Shown: in pieces, positions 44,135-52,739 of the stretch
Layout: each line of letters begins with the position of its first letter
How positions within the stretch are numbered: the first letter of the stretch is position 1
Origin: Leptonema illini DSM 21528
GTDB taxonomy: Bacteria; Spirochaetota; Leptospiria; Leptospirales; Leptonemataceae
DNA: 64,000 nucleotides
Direction: 5' to 3'
Assembly: GCF_000243335.1 (NCBI RefSeq)
Contig: NZ_JH597773.1
Location: 2,916,983 to 2,980,982 of the forward strand
Notes under the pieces: model-generated
What the model was told of the DNA's origin: nothing
What the model saw: the letters and a program-made list of their open reading frames with translations, nothing else
The model's database searches: none
Position numbers and translations under genes: made by a program

Positions 44135-44884
44135 TATCGTCCCATCCTGTACGATAACGGCCGACCGATCATCCTCAAAGAAAGATATATCGATCCAGTG
44201 AAGGGCTACGACGCCGATGGCGGCCATTCCGGCCAGCCGCTGATTGCGCTGATGCGCATCATAAAGCTCTCTCTGCTGTGAACGCCTGATCCACAGAGCA
44301 TTACCAAGCGCAGCATACGAAGAGATACTGAGCGGCATGATAAGATCGGGATCGTTCAGAGCATCGGATGCGATGAGATCTCCGCGTCGCTTCTGATCCC
44401 AGGCATACACGGCCAGCAGACCGAGCGCCGATGGATAGGCCCATCCGCGCCACTGCTGACGCTCGATCTGCACCCATCCGGGAACGGAGCGCTTCCATAG
44501 CGGCGGAGCAGTCGTTTGCGATACGGTCTCTTTCTTTGCCGGCTCTTCGGGCCGATTCAAATCGAGCGATTGTTTTTGAGCGGCGTCTTCGACGCGAAAC
44601 GTCTTCCAATCCGACCAGCCAGCAGGTTTACCGAAACGATTCAGAGCCGATACGCGAATGCGATACTCGCCCGCCTCGAGACTCAGTTCCACAACGCTTG
44701 TGGCCGACTTTTGCTGCACGACGCGACCATCGCTTCCCGTCCATTCGACGGCATAACCGCTTGCTCCCGGTACGCCCGACCAGCGGATCGACATGGATCT
44801 TTTTTCCGTCTTCTCGGCAAACATGACGGAAGACAGGAACAGAAGGAGCGCAGAGCAGATTACTCGCCGTCGTCGGTGCATCAT
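44114..44884 (-). CDS. Exported protein with fibronectin-III-like domain
   Basis: A 256-aa protein with a signal peptide (VICSALLLFLSSVMFA). The next 90 residues form a fibronectin-III-type domain (SIRWSGVPGASGYAVEWTG, EYRIRVSALNRFGKPAGWS). The C-terminal half carries hydrophobic helices (AYPSALGLLAVYAW, MAAIGVVALHWID) like DUF5683-type membrane proteins. Its start overlaps the FecR-gene stop as ATGA, and it is the last gene of the cyclase-FecR-FN3 operon. Confidence 0.7.
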   Translation of the reverse strand: MMHRRRRVICSALLLFLSSVMFAEKTEKRSMSIRWSGVPGASGYAVEWTGSDGRVVQQKSATSVVELSLEAGEYRIRVSALNRFGKPAGWSDWKTFRVEDAAQKQSLDLNRPEEPAKKETVSQTTAPPLWKRSVPGWVQIERQQWRGWAYPSALGLLAVYAWDQKRRGDLIASDALNDPDLIMPLSISSYAALGNALWIRRSQQRELYDAHQRNQRLAGMAAIGVVALHWIDISFFEDDRSAVIVQDGTISFRMRF

Positions 44885-46410
44885 CGTATCTCCAGTTCGG
44901 GCGGCGCGAGGTTCTCATGCAGCACGATCGTGAACTTTGCCTGAGCGTTGTCTTTCGCCGATTCAAGCGTCCATCTGAAGACGCCCGTATCAAGCACGGA
45001 AAGATCGGTTAACGTAAATGCATTGCCGGTCACCCTCGTCTGAAAGACGACCGTTCCTGTGGCGTCGCGAAGCATGAGCGTTCGCTCTGCCGGGACGCCC
45101 TTCCATCGAAAAAGCAGGAAATTCTTTCCCGTCATGTCGACGACGCCGGTCGGATAAAGAAGCGTGAGCGGCTCGGCCGCGGGCCCGGGCGCTTTCTCTG
45201 ATGCCGGTGCGTCGGTATCGAGCTGCCCGTCTTTTCCCGAAGGTTTCTCGGCCTCGCCTGAAGGCGATGGGGCGGCGGCCACGACCTCAAAGCTGGAGAT
45301 CGAGCTTTCAGAGTCGGCGCCTGGAACGCTTCCCCTTGCGAGTACTCGCCAGTAATACCGGCCAGGAGAGAGCTGTATCGACAAACCCGTTCGACGCACA
45401 TCCTGATAGGCGACGCGATCGGTAAAGCTGCGGTCTCTTGCCAGCTCGATAAAATACGACGAGGCCGATTCTTCCTCTTTCCAGCGAAAAGACACGTAAC
45501 CAGGATCGGATGCGATGCGAATCTTCGCCTCGGGACGCGGCATCAATAGTTGAGGGCTGCTTTTGCGACGCAGACGCAGCCGTCGCAGCGGACCGACCTC
45601 GTCGCCCTGTCGCACTCTCCAGAAATAGTTAGCCGCCTTCAGTTCAAGCACAAGCCTTGAATCGTTCTGGACGTCATAAATTTGTAGATTCTTTTCAAGC
45701 GGAGCGCCTGCATAGAGTTCGACGGTCGTCGTTCCGGCCGCCCCCTGCCAGCGGAACTCAACCTCCATGGAATCGCCCGTATAAAAAAAGCGAGCGTTAT
45801 CCTCGGGGCTGATAGCGGCGATCCCTCTTCGTATTCTGCGGTCTTTGCCATCTTTCGTCTGCAACGATTCGCCGGGGCGCAGAATTACGGTCACATCGTC
45901 AGCAAGCACAGAGGCAGTGCCGTCCGTTTCGATCTCGCCGTCTTTATCGTTCAGTGGATCGACGAAAAAGCGTGTCGGGCCGGCCTCGGTCGTAAAACGT
46001 CTTCCGGACCGCTCGACAACGACGCCCTGACTGCCTGGCCTGATAATCGCCGACCCTTTTACGAGTGTGACCGTCATCTTCTCGCGCAGATGAAGAACGA
46101 TGAGGCTTTCAGGATCAAGCTCGATCTTAGACCCGTCTTTCAGGTCGATGACGGCCTCTGCCGTTTCGTCGGTACGAACGGAATCACCGTCAAAGACCGT
46201 GTCTCCTGGATTCAGGCGCTGCCACACGACCTGAGCAGGATCTCGCCGCTGTACGATGCGATTGCGATAGCTGACATCACCGACCGGACGTCCAGTCCCT
46301 TCGCCATAGCTCAGCGTCATCTCCAGATAGAGAAGAACGGCGCTCATGACGAGTATGGCAGAGCATATAATGAGAACGACGATATCTGTCCGGCTCAGCT
46401 TACGGTTCAT
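44881..46410 (-). CDS. FecR domain protein with fibronectin-like repeats
   Basis: A 509-aa protein with an N-terminal membrane helix (IVVLIICSAILVMSAVLLYL). A FecR domain follows (WQRLNPGDTVFDGDSVRTDE, DLKDGSKIELDPES, TVTLVKGSAIIRPGS), then two or three beta-sandwich repeats (YWRVRQGDEVGPLRRLRL, YYWRVLARG, FRWKGVPAE). A Glu/Pro/Ser-rich linker near residues 395-420 separates them. FecR-type domains in spirochaetes often sit with cyclases. The gene overlaps the cyclase gene by 11 bp. Confidence 0.85.
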   Translation of the reverse strand: MNRKLSRTDIVVLIICSAILVMSAVLLYLEMTLSYGEGTGRPVGDVSYRNRIVQRRDPAQVVWQRLNPGDTVFDGDSVRTDETAEAVIDLKDGSKIELDPESLIVLHLREKMTVTLVKGSAIIRPGSQGVVVERSGRRFTTEAGPTRFFVDPLNDKDGEIETDGTASVLADDVTVILRPGESLQTKDGKDRRIRRGIAAISPEDNARFFYTGDSMEVEFRWQGAAGTTTVELYAGAPLEKNLQIYDVQNDSRLVLELKAANYFWRVRQGDEVGPLRRLRLRRKSSPQLLMPRPEAKIRIASDPGYVSFRWKEEESASSYFIELARDRSFTDRVAYQDVRRTGLSIQLSPGRYYWRVLARGSVPGADSESSISSFEVVAAAPSPSGEAEKPSGKDGQLDTDAPASEKAPGPAAEPLTLLYPTGVVDMTGKNFLLFRWKGVPAERTLMLRDATGTVVFQTRVTGNAFTLTDLSVLDTGVFRWTLESAKDNAQAKFTIVLHENLAPPELEIR

Positions 46411-48712
46411 TGGAGCCCTCCGGCATGCCCGGACGATAGGCGATTCGCAACTGTTCTCTGAGCTGTTCCAGCGATCGGGGCGCTTCGGAGTCGTTCTTTC
46501 GCCCCAGAACGGCGTAGGTTAACTGTGGTTCTGCCTTACCGCGAATGGGTACGGGAGGCATGGCGACGAGATGATAATCGTCACCGAGTATGCGTCGCGT
46601 GCTTTCAGAGATGAGGATGTCGGTACCGAATTCTTTATTCAAATATTCGATACGGGATGCAAGGTTAACGGCGTCGCCGATGACGGTAAATTCAAGGCGC
46701 TTCTCTGATCCGACCTGGCCGGCGATCACCGGCCCCGTATTAATGCCAAGGCCGAAATTTATATGCGGGATGCCTTCGAGCGCGAAAGAATGATTGAGAT
46801 CTATCAGAGACTGTCGCATGAGCAGAGCCGAATTGACGGCGCGCTTCGCCTCATCCTTCTGCGGAAGAAGGGCTCCCCAGTGAGCCATGATCGCGTCGCC
46901 GATGAACTTATCGACGACGCCGTCCGTAACCGTCACGCTATCGACCATCGCCGTGAAATAGCGGTTCAGAAAATCCACGACCTCTTCGGGTTGACGGGAC
47001 TCTGAGAACTGGGTGAACCCTCTGATATCGGTGAAAAGAACCGTACAGTGCTTTTTCTCGCCACCGAGACGCAGACTACCCTGAATGGCGCGCTCGGCGA
47101 TTTCAGGATTCACGAACTTACCGAACTCTTCTTTGATCTTCTGACGTTCGCGCAGTCCATGCACCATCTGTATAAAGGCCACGGTTAACGAACCGATCTC
47201 GTCACGCGTGCTCGGCTTGATCTGAACGGCATAGTCGCCCTGCTCGATTCGGCGCGCCGCATGAAGAAGTTCGACGATGGGCAGTGTCAACGTTCGCGAG
47301 AAGAGATAGACGATGATGAAGGCGACCGTGAGAATCATCACGACGATGAGGATGTTCTGTCGCTGCACGCGAAAGACGGCCTCAAAGGCCCGATCGGCCG
47401 GGACAAGAGAGATCACGCCGAATCCGTTTTTCAAGATGCGAAACGAGCCGAGATATTCATGGCCTTCTGATTCAAAGAGCTGAGAGCCGTTGTCGACGGG
47501 ACTGCGCAGCATTGACTGTACGATAGGCAGGTCCTCGATTTTCTGAATGGCGCCATCGGTGGCCGAAATCAGCCGGCCCTGCCCGTCGACGAGTAGAAGC
47601 CTGAATATCTCGGTCTGCCTGGCGCTGCGGTAGCGCGCGAATAACCGCTCGGGTGAGAGAACGATCAACTGAACGGTATCTTCGGAGTCAAGCCAGAGCG
47701 AAAGTATAAGGAGCAGAGAACCATCCGCTCGCACAAACGGGCTGAAAACAGGTACATCGGGCGAAGCATTGAAAAACTCGTCCGATTTATCGGACTGAAG
47801 AAGCGAAATCATTTCGGCTTCGGTAACTCCGTAGTCTTTGCTTAACGCCTCGTTTAGATGAATGGACTCGGCCTTTACGGTATCGGTCTTGCCATCACGC
47901 TTGAGTAAGGCCACCGACACGGCCGAAGCGTTCTTAGCAAAAAAGCTCTGCGGGCTTTCCTGACCCGAACCGAGCAGGCGCCCCCATGCATATACGTTAT
48001 CCAGATCGGAATCGAGTGCATCGCCGATCATACGCGAAAGGCTCAGGTTATAATCCTGTATAAGAACCGTGCTGAGTTTTTTGAAAAGATCGCCCGTCAG
48101 CGTGATGATCACGACGCTGGAAAGCACGACGATACCCGTAATAATCGAAAGCAGCTTACGACGAATCGAGAACCGTCCGCCCGGCTTGCCGATCATAGTC
48201 TTCGCCGTTTGTGGAAGATACGGATGGATGCTTCGCGCATATTCGGCGACGATTTTGCGCACCTCTTCGGGAGCTTCAGGGCCGTCTACGACTTCGGCGG
48301 CGCGATCGGGCGAGATTTCAACCGGATGAATGAGCAGCGTGGGCAGGAATCCTCTTACAGCGGCCGAGGCCTCCTGCGAGTGAAGAAACAGAACATGCCC
48401 CTTCCATAGATGAGTGCGCAGCTCTTGATTGAGGCGACGGAAATAAGAGAAGTCAGGACGCGTAAGCGAAGCGACCGATGCAAGAAGAATCGGCATGCCC
48501 TCTTCGCGACAGATGCGGTGCCATTCGGACAGCTCGTCAGATCCCATCCACTTCAGATCGGGAGCAAGCACGAGAAGAGAAACCTGATTCCTCTTCCAGC
48601 GACGAACGCGACGCGCAATACCATCCGCTCCTTCTGACGAGAACTTATCGTCAAGCGAAGGATCGTGATACAGAGCGAAGCCGCTTCGAAATCGAATTCT
48701 ACCTTTCTCCAT
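46400..48712 (-). CDS. Membrane class III nucleotide cyclase with HAMP
   Basis: A 770-aa cyclase. The N-terminal 170 residues are soluble and unlike known domains. A membrane helix near residues 187-207 leads to an extracytoplasmic sensor (about 208-440), a second helix, a HAMP domain (RTLTLPIVELLHAARRIEQG) and a class III catalytic domain: TVLFTDIRGFTQFSE, FIGDAIMAHWGAL and VIGDAVNLASRI. Both metal aspartates are present. Adenylate versus guanylate specificity cannot be decided by eye. It is the first gene of the FecR/FN3 operon. Confidence 0.9.
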   Translation of the reverse strand: MEKGRIRFRSGFALYHDPSLDDKFSSEGADGIARRVRRWKRNQVSLLVLAPDLKWMGSDELSEWHRICREEGMPILLASVASLTRPDFSYFRRLNQELRTHLWKGHVLFLHSQEASAAVRGFLPTLLIHPVEISPDRAAEVVDGPEAPEEVRKIVAEYARSIHPYLPQTAKTMIGKPGGRFSIRRKLLSIITGIVVLSSVVIITLTGDLFKKLSTVLIQDYNLSLSRMIGDALDSDLDNVYAWGRLLGSGQESPQSFFAKNASAVSVALLKRDGKTDTVKAESIHLNEALSKDYGVTEAEMISLLQSDKSDEFFNASPDVPVFSPFVRADGSLLLILSLWLDSEDTVQLIVLSPERLFARYRSARQTEIFRLLLVDGQGRLISATDGAIQKIEDLPIVQSMLRSPVDNGSQLFESEGHEYLGSFRILKNGFGVISLVPADRAFEAVFRVQRQNILIVVMILTVAFIIVYLFSRTLTLPIVELLHAARRIEQGDYAVQIKPSTRDEIGSLTVAFIQMVHGLRERQKIKEEFGKFVNPEIAERAIQGSLRLGGEKKHCTVLFTDIRGFTQFSESRQPEEVVDFLNRYFTAMVDSVTVTDGVVDKFIGDAIMAHWGALLPQKDEAKRAVNSALLMRQSLIDLNHSFALEGIPHINFGLGINTGPVIAGQVGSEKRLEFTVIGDAVNLASRIEYLNKEFGTDILISESTRRILGDDYHLVAMPPVPIRGKAEPQLTYAVLGRKNDSEAPRSLEQLREQLRIAYRPGMPEGSNEP

Positions 48713-48950
48713 TCTGATCCATCCAGAAAATCAGCGGCCCCGTCAGAGCACACTACAAATCAAATCGACCCATCTACCAGGGAAAATCCATCACGGCTAT
48801 GCTACAACCATAAGATCAAGCGTTCAGCCTGCACCGGATTGGTATGCGACGAAAACTAATCCTTTTTCCTTATCAAATTACACCATCCGGTGTATTGACC
48901 GACGGTAATAAAAATGCAATCCTCTGATGTAGAAAGATAGGAGGATCATC

Positions 48951-50222
48951 ATGAAACGCATCGTAACAAACCTCAGCCTGCAGATCCTCGTCGCATTCCT
49001 GGGAATGCTCATGGTCTCAGCCTGTACGCGCGAGGATGAAAATCTTGCATGGCTTCTTGCCGTCACCGACCCTCTGGCCGACATTGAACCGACGACGGAG
49101 GCCGAAACCATCCCCTTTCATATGGATGTCGAAGACGTGAACGGCCCCACGGATTTTATCTTCGAGAATACGACGACCTACCCGGTCAGGGTAACCGTGA
49201 TCGACGGCGTGAACCCGGTAGACAGCACCCTTGTTCAGATTATGGAATATACGTCGGGCGGTCCGCGCGTTTCCTTCCGCGCGGTCACCGATGCCGAGGG
49301 CAATGTCAGCGGTAGCTTCACGATAGAGAATCGTGCCGAACCGCGGGTTACGGTGGAACTCACATATCTCGGTAAAGAGTATCGCTTCGAAATCGACCTG
49401 ACAAATGTCCGCGAAATCAAGCGCTACATCTACGTTGACGGCTACCTCGAGCAGATCGAGATCAGCGATCGCGACGGCGACGGTATTGCCGACGAGCTGG
49501 ACGATTATCCCGATGATGCCGGTCGCGCCACGCTTGTTAAGATTCCGGCCGACAACTATTTCACCATCGCCTTCGAAGATCTCTTCCCCACTCCGGGCGA
49601 CGCCGACTTTAATGACTATGTTGTGCGAGTGAAAAGCGAGCAGGACCTCGATGCGCAAGGTAAGGTCGTACGCATGCGCAGCGAGTTCACACACGTGGCG
49701 AAAGGAGCCGGCTACAACCATACCTTCCATATGAAGTTACCAGGAACGGGACAATATACGCTGAAGAGAACAGCGGCAGATGGAACCGTCGCCTTTGATA
49801 CGACCCTTCCGCTTACCGATGCCGGAGTCGAGATCTTGCCCTCCAGCGAAACGACGCTTGCTCAATCCAACACTGCGACGGGACAGATCTTCGTTACGGG
49901 CATGACGGCGCAATTCGAAGCCGTATTCGAGACGCCGCTGACCGGACTGGCCTTTCCCTATGACATGTATCTCTATGTGAAGAATACGAAGAAGGAGATT
50001 CACTTCCCCGGCAAATACACAAATAGCGACGGAAGCGATCCCTATATGGATGCGAACGGATTCCCGTGGGCCCTGTTGATTCCAGGAGACTGGAGCTGGC
50101 CTCTCGAACGTAACAACATCCATCAGGCGTATCCGCTCTTTCAGAGCTGGTACGAAACGGCGGGACAGCAAGCTGCGGAATGGTATAAAACAGCAGACTT
50201 CAATCTCGTCTTCAACAAGTGA
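48951..50222 (+). CDS. LruC-domain lipoprotein
   Basis: A 423-aa outer-surface or outer-membrane lipoprotein resembling Leptospira LruC. The signal ends with a lipobox (LMVSAC). A calcium-type loop DRDGDGIADELDDYPDDAGR precedes the LruC domain with EDLFPTPGDADFNDYVV and FPYDMYLYVKNTKKEIHFPG. A strong AGGAGG lies upstream. LruC in Leptospira is immunogenic. An inverted repeat TACACC/GGTGTA lies before its candidate TTGACC -35. Confidence 0.88.
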   Translation: MKRIVTNLSLQILVAFLGMLMVSACTREDENLAWLLAVTDPLADIEPTTEAETIPFHMDVEDVNGPTDFIFENTTTYPVRVTVIDGVNPVDSTLVQIMEYTSGGPRVSFRAVTDAEGNVSGSFTIENRAEPRVTVELTYLGKEYRFEIDLTNVREIKRYIYVDGYLEQIEISDRDGDGIADELDDYPDDAGRATLVKIPADNYFTIAFEDLFPTPGDADFNDYVVRVKSEQDLDAQGKVVRMRSEFTHVAKGAGYNHTFHMKLPGTGQYTLKRTAADGTVAFDTTLPLTDAGVEILPSSETTLAQSNTATGQIFVTGMTAQFEAVFETPLTGLAFPYDMYLYVKNTKKEIHFPGKYTNSDGSDPYMDANGFPWALLIPGDWSWPLERNNIHQAYPLFQSWYETAGQQAAEWYKTADFNLVFNK

Positions 50223-50252
50223 ACTTCCAACATCCGCTGGAAGGCTGAGGGG

Positions 50253-50282
50253 GCCGGTGCGAAATGCGCCGGCTTTTTTTTG
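50253..50282 (+). terminator. Rho-independent terminator of the LruC gene
   Basis: GCCGGTGC-GAAAT-GCGCCGGC forms an 8-bp stem with one G-U pair, followed by TTTTTTTTG. The ATG at 50264 in the stem is therefore unlikely to start the next gene. Confidence 0.9.
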
Positions 50283-50317
50283 TTTACCGGCAACCCCGTG
50301 TCGCATTCTTCACTGGA

Positions 50318-51301
50318 GTGAAGCTTGATCCGGCCTATGCAGAACAGATCCTATCAGGCATCTCGCCGCTTTTCACGATCAATCAAAGGCAGGAGTTGCG
50401 CTTTGTAAACCGGCCGTTCGAAGAAGAATTCGGAATAAAAGCGGCGACCGTACTCGGCCGACGCATCTTCGACATACTGCCGCTTCCCGTACTCGATCGC
50501 GAGGCGATGCTCGACGCTCTGCAGCGCAAGGGCGGACGCAAAAGCGTGAACCATCAATTTCGCTTTCGACGCCGTATCTATGGTTATACAGTATTCCCGG
50601 TCGGAGCGGATCAGGGCATCATACTCAAAAATATTACCGACATACGCCGCCTGGAGCGCAAGGTACAGAATCTGCATTCGCGTCTTCTCAGCGCCCAGGA
50701 AGAAGAACGACAGCGCCTTGCCGCCGAACTGCATGACGGAGTCGGGCAGACCATCGTCGCCGCAAAGATCAACCTGATGGCGTATAACGCCGACCGTGCC
50801 CGGAACGAATCCCGATTTACGATGGCCGTCGAACTGATCGATCGATCAAGCGACGAACTGCGCGAAATCTATTCGAATCTGTATCCTTCCGTGTTACGGG
50901 AGCTCGGTCTGACCTCGGCGATTCGAGCCGCTCTGAAGGCCCTTGAAGGCGCCTCGATTCATGTGGATGCCGATATAGATATTAAACGCGCCTTACCCGA
51001 AGACCTTGAGGTCCAGGTTTACAGGCTTCTGCAAGAGCTGATCGCCAATACTTTGAAGCATTCGTCGGCGACGGCGGTTTCCGTTCATATCTTTCAAAAC
51101 CGCAACCTGCTTCATCTGCAATTCGACGATAACGGAACAGGCTTCGACACGGGACGAAGCGCCGAGAGCGGATTCGGGCTTCAGAATATGCGTCGCCGCG
51201 TCGCCGACTGGCAGGGATGGTTGCAGCTGATTTCATTTCCTGGGGGCGGAAGCAGCGTGCAGATACGCCTGCCTGTTCGCCGGAGGACGGCTCCTCTATG
51301 A
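50318..51301 (+). CDS. PAS sensor histidine kinase (NarX/DegS type)
   Basis: About 327 aa. A PAS-like domain (residues 8-110 in the longer frame) precedes a HisKA_3 dimerisation helix with the phosphoacceptor histidine in ERQRLAAELHDGVGQT, and an HATPase domain with LLQELIANTLKHS, DDNGTGFD and GFGLQNMRRRV. There is no membrane helix, so it senses a cytoplasmic cue. A longer frame from 50264 would begin inside the LruC terminator; GTG 50318 is therefore proposed. The stop overlaps the response-regulator start as ATGA. Confidence 0.88.
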   Translation: MKLDPAYAEQILSGISPLFTINQRQELRFVNRPFEEEFGIKAATVLGRRIFDILPLPVLDREAMLDALQRKGGRKSVNHQFRFRRRIYGYTVFPVGADQGIILKNITDIRRLERKVQNLHSRLLSAQEEERQRLAAELHDGVGQTIVAAKINLMAYNADRARNESRFTMAVELIDRSSDELREIYSNLYPSVLRELGLTSAIRAALKALEGASIHVDADIDIKRALPEDLEVQVYRLLQELIANTLKHSSATAVSVHIFQNRNLLHLQFDDNGTGFDTGRSAESGFGLQNMRRRVADWQGWLQLISFPGGGSSVQIRLPVRRRTAPL

Positions 51302-51945
51302 AAGAAACCAGACTCTATCTTGCCGACGATCATGCCATCGTCCGAGAAGGCCTTCGCTTCATCCTGAGCTCGCAGCCCCATTACAAAATCGTCGGCGAAT
51401 CAGGAGACGGACCGATCGCCTTGCAGCAGATCGAAGAGATCAAGCCCGATATCGCCATCCTCGACATCTCGCTTCCCGGCATGACGGGTATTGAGATCGC
51501 CCGGCAGATTCGCCGATATCATCCCGACATCAGAATCATCATGCTTTCGCGTCACGATAACGAAGAGTATCTGCGTGAGCTTCTTAAATATAAGATCCAC
51601 GGATATGTTTTGAAAGATGAGGCGGGCAGCGACTTAATAAGGGCTATCGATGCCGTTATGAGCGGCGAAACCTATCTGAGTCCGCGCATGGTTTCAATGC
51701 TCGTGCGCGAAAAAGAGGCCGGAACGGACGCCGATACGGGCCTTTTTTCCCTGCTTTCAAACCGTGAACGAGAGATACTCAAGCTGCTGGCCGAAGGCAA
51801 GACGAACGAAGAGATCGGAACGCAGCTGCGTATCTCTCCTCATACGGCGAAGGTTCACAGACAGAATATCATGAAGAAGCTCAACCTTCATAAAACGGCC
51901 GATCTTGTGCGCTATGCGGTGCGTACAGGGTTAATCGAAGGCTGA
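51298..51945 (+). CDS. NarL/FixJ-type response regulator
   Basis: A 215-aa response regulator. The receiver domain has the acidic pair LADDHAIVREG, the phosphorylated Asp in DIAILDISLPG, and the K in HGYVLKDEAGS. The C-terminal LuxR-type helix-turn-helix reads LSNREREILKLLAEGKTNEE then IGTQLRISPHTAKVHRQNI. It partners the histidine kinase directly upstream. Confidence 0.96.
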   Translation: MKETRLYLADDHAIVREGLRFILSSQPHYKIVGESGDGPIALQQIEEIKPDIAILDISLPGMTGIEIARQIRRYHPDIRIIMLSRHDNEEYLRELLKYKIHGYVLKDEAGSDLIRAIDAVMSGETYLSPRMVSMLVREKEAGTDADTGLFSLLSNREREILKLLAEGKTNEEIGTQLRISPHTAKVHRQNIMKKLNLHKTADLVRYAVRTGLIEG

Positions 51946-51977
51946 GCGGCTATCGTTGCGCGAACGGCTTGCTGCGC

Positions 51978-52652
51978 TTAACGCACGCAGAGAAGGGAAA
52001 GAGGTATTGAGCAGTCCCCACCAAAACCGCCATCAGCAAAAGCCGCCGGCCCCGTCACGGCACCTACGCCAAAAGCGCCATTGCCCACCGTATCCGTCCA
52101 GTCGGTACAAGTAGATGGTCCCAATTCCATCCAATCACTATCCATTCCCGTCCACCACTGGCCTGCGGCAGCAAGCGGAGCATTCAAGCCCGCCGTCATT
52201 AGAAAGATGCCTGAGGCATTCGTCGTAAAGACGACCGTTCCATCGGGGCGTTTGTAGCTCGTATTCGCGCGCAGCACCCAGTCTACATGCTCGGAGCTGC
52301 CGCCTGCACAGTTAATCGACGTGCAGGCGACTCGATTGCCAGAATCGATAAGAAGCGCTCTGTATTCTGATCCTGTTCCAGGAAGCGCCGGCTGCTCACT
52401 GTCCTTTGCCTGAGCGCAGAGACTATCGGCCCCTTCAATGCCGGTCGCCCCCCCACCGGCCATAAGTAGATTGCCGTTGTAGGTGGCCGAAGTCGCAAAG
52501 ATGTAATGATCAAAGGTACTGGCAAGACTGAGCAGGCTAACCGCTCCGCCTTCGGGAAAAGGTTTCGAGCATTGCAGGAACAATCCAGAAAAGACGCTCA
52601 TCGTCGCGATAAAAACACGGCTCGATAACATAGGATTCAATGAGCGCCCCAT
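51978..52652 (-). CDS. DUF1554-type exported protein
   Basis: A 224-aa protein with an N-terminal hydrophobic segment (FIATMSVFSGLFLQC) that may be a lipobox, although Gln before the Cys is atypical. The mature region matches the Leptospira DUF1554 pattern: IFATSATYNGNL, IEGADSLCAQAKDS, YRALLIDSGNRVAC, and WTGMDSDW. The family is found mainly in leptospires; its function is unknown. An ATG at 52631 is an alternative start. Confidence 0.78.
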   Translation of the reverse strand: MGRSLNPMLSSRVFIATMSVFSGLFLQCSKPFPEGGAVSLLSLASTFDHYIFATSATYNGNLLMAGGGATGIEGADSLCAQAKDSEQPALPGTGSEYRALLIDSGNRVACTSINCAGGSSEHVDWVLRANTSYKRPDGTVVFTTNASGIFLMTAGLNAPLAAAGQWWTGMDSDWMELGPSTCTDWTDTVGNGAFGVGAVTGPAAFADGGFGGDCSIPLSLLCVR

Positions 52653-52739
52653 ACGTTTAAGATATGATGACGTCGTAAGAATACAACACATTTCGAGGTT
52701 CGGTAAGCACAATAATGTTGCTCTATTGCCTATACCATC

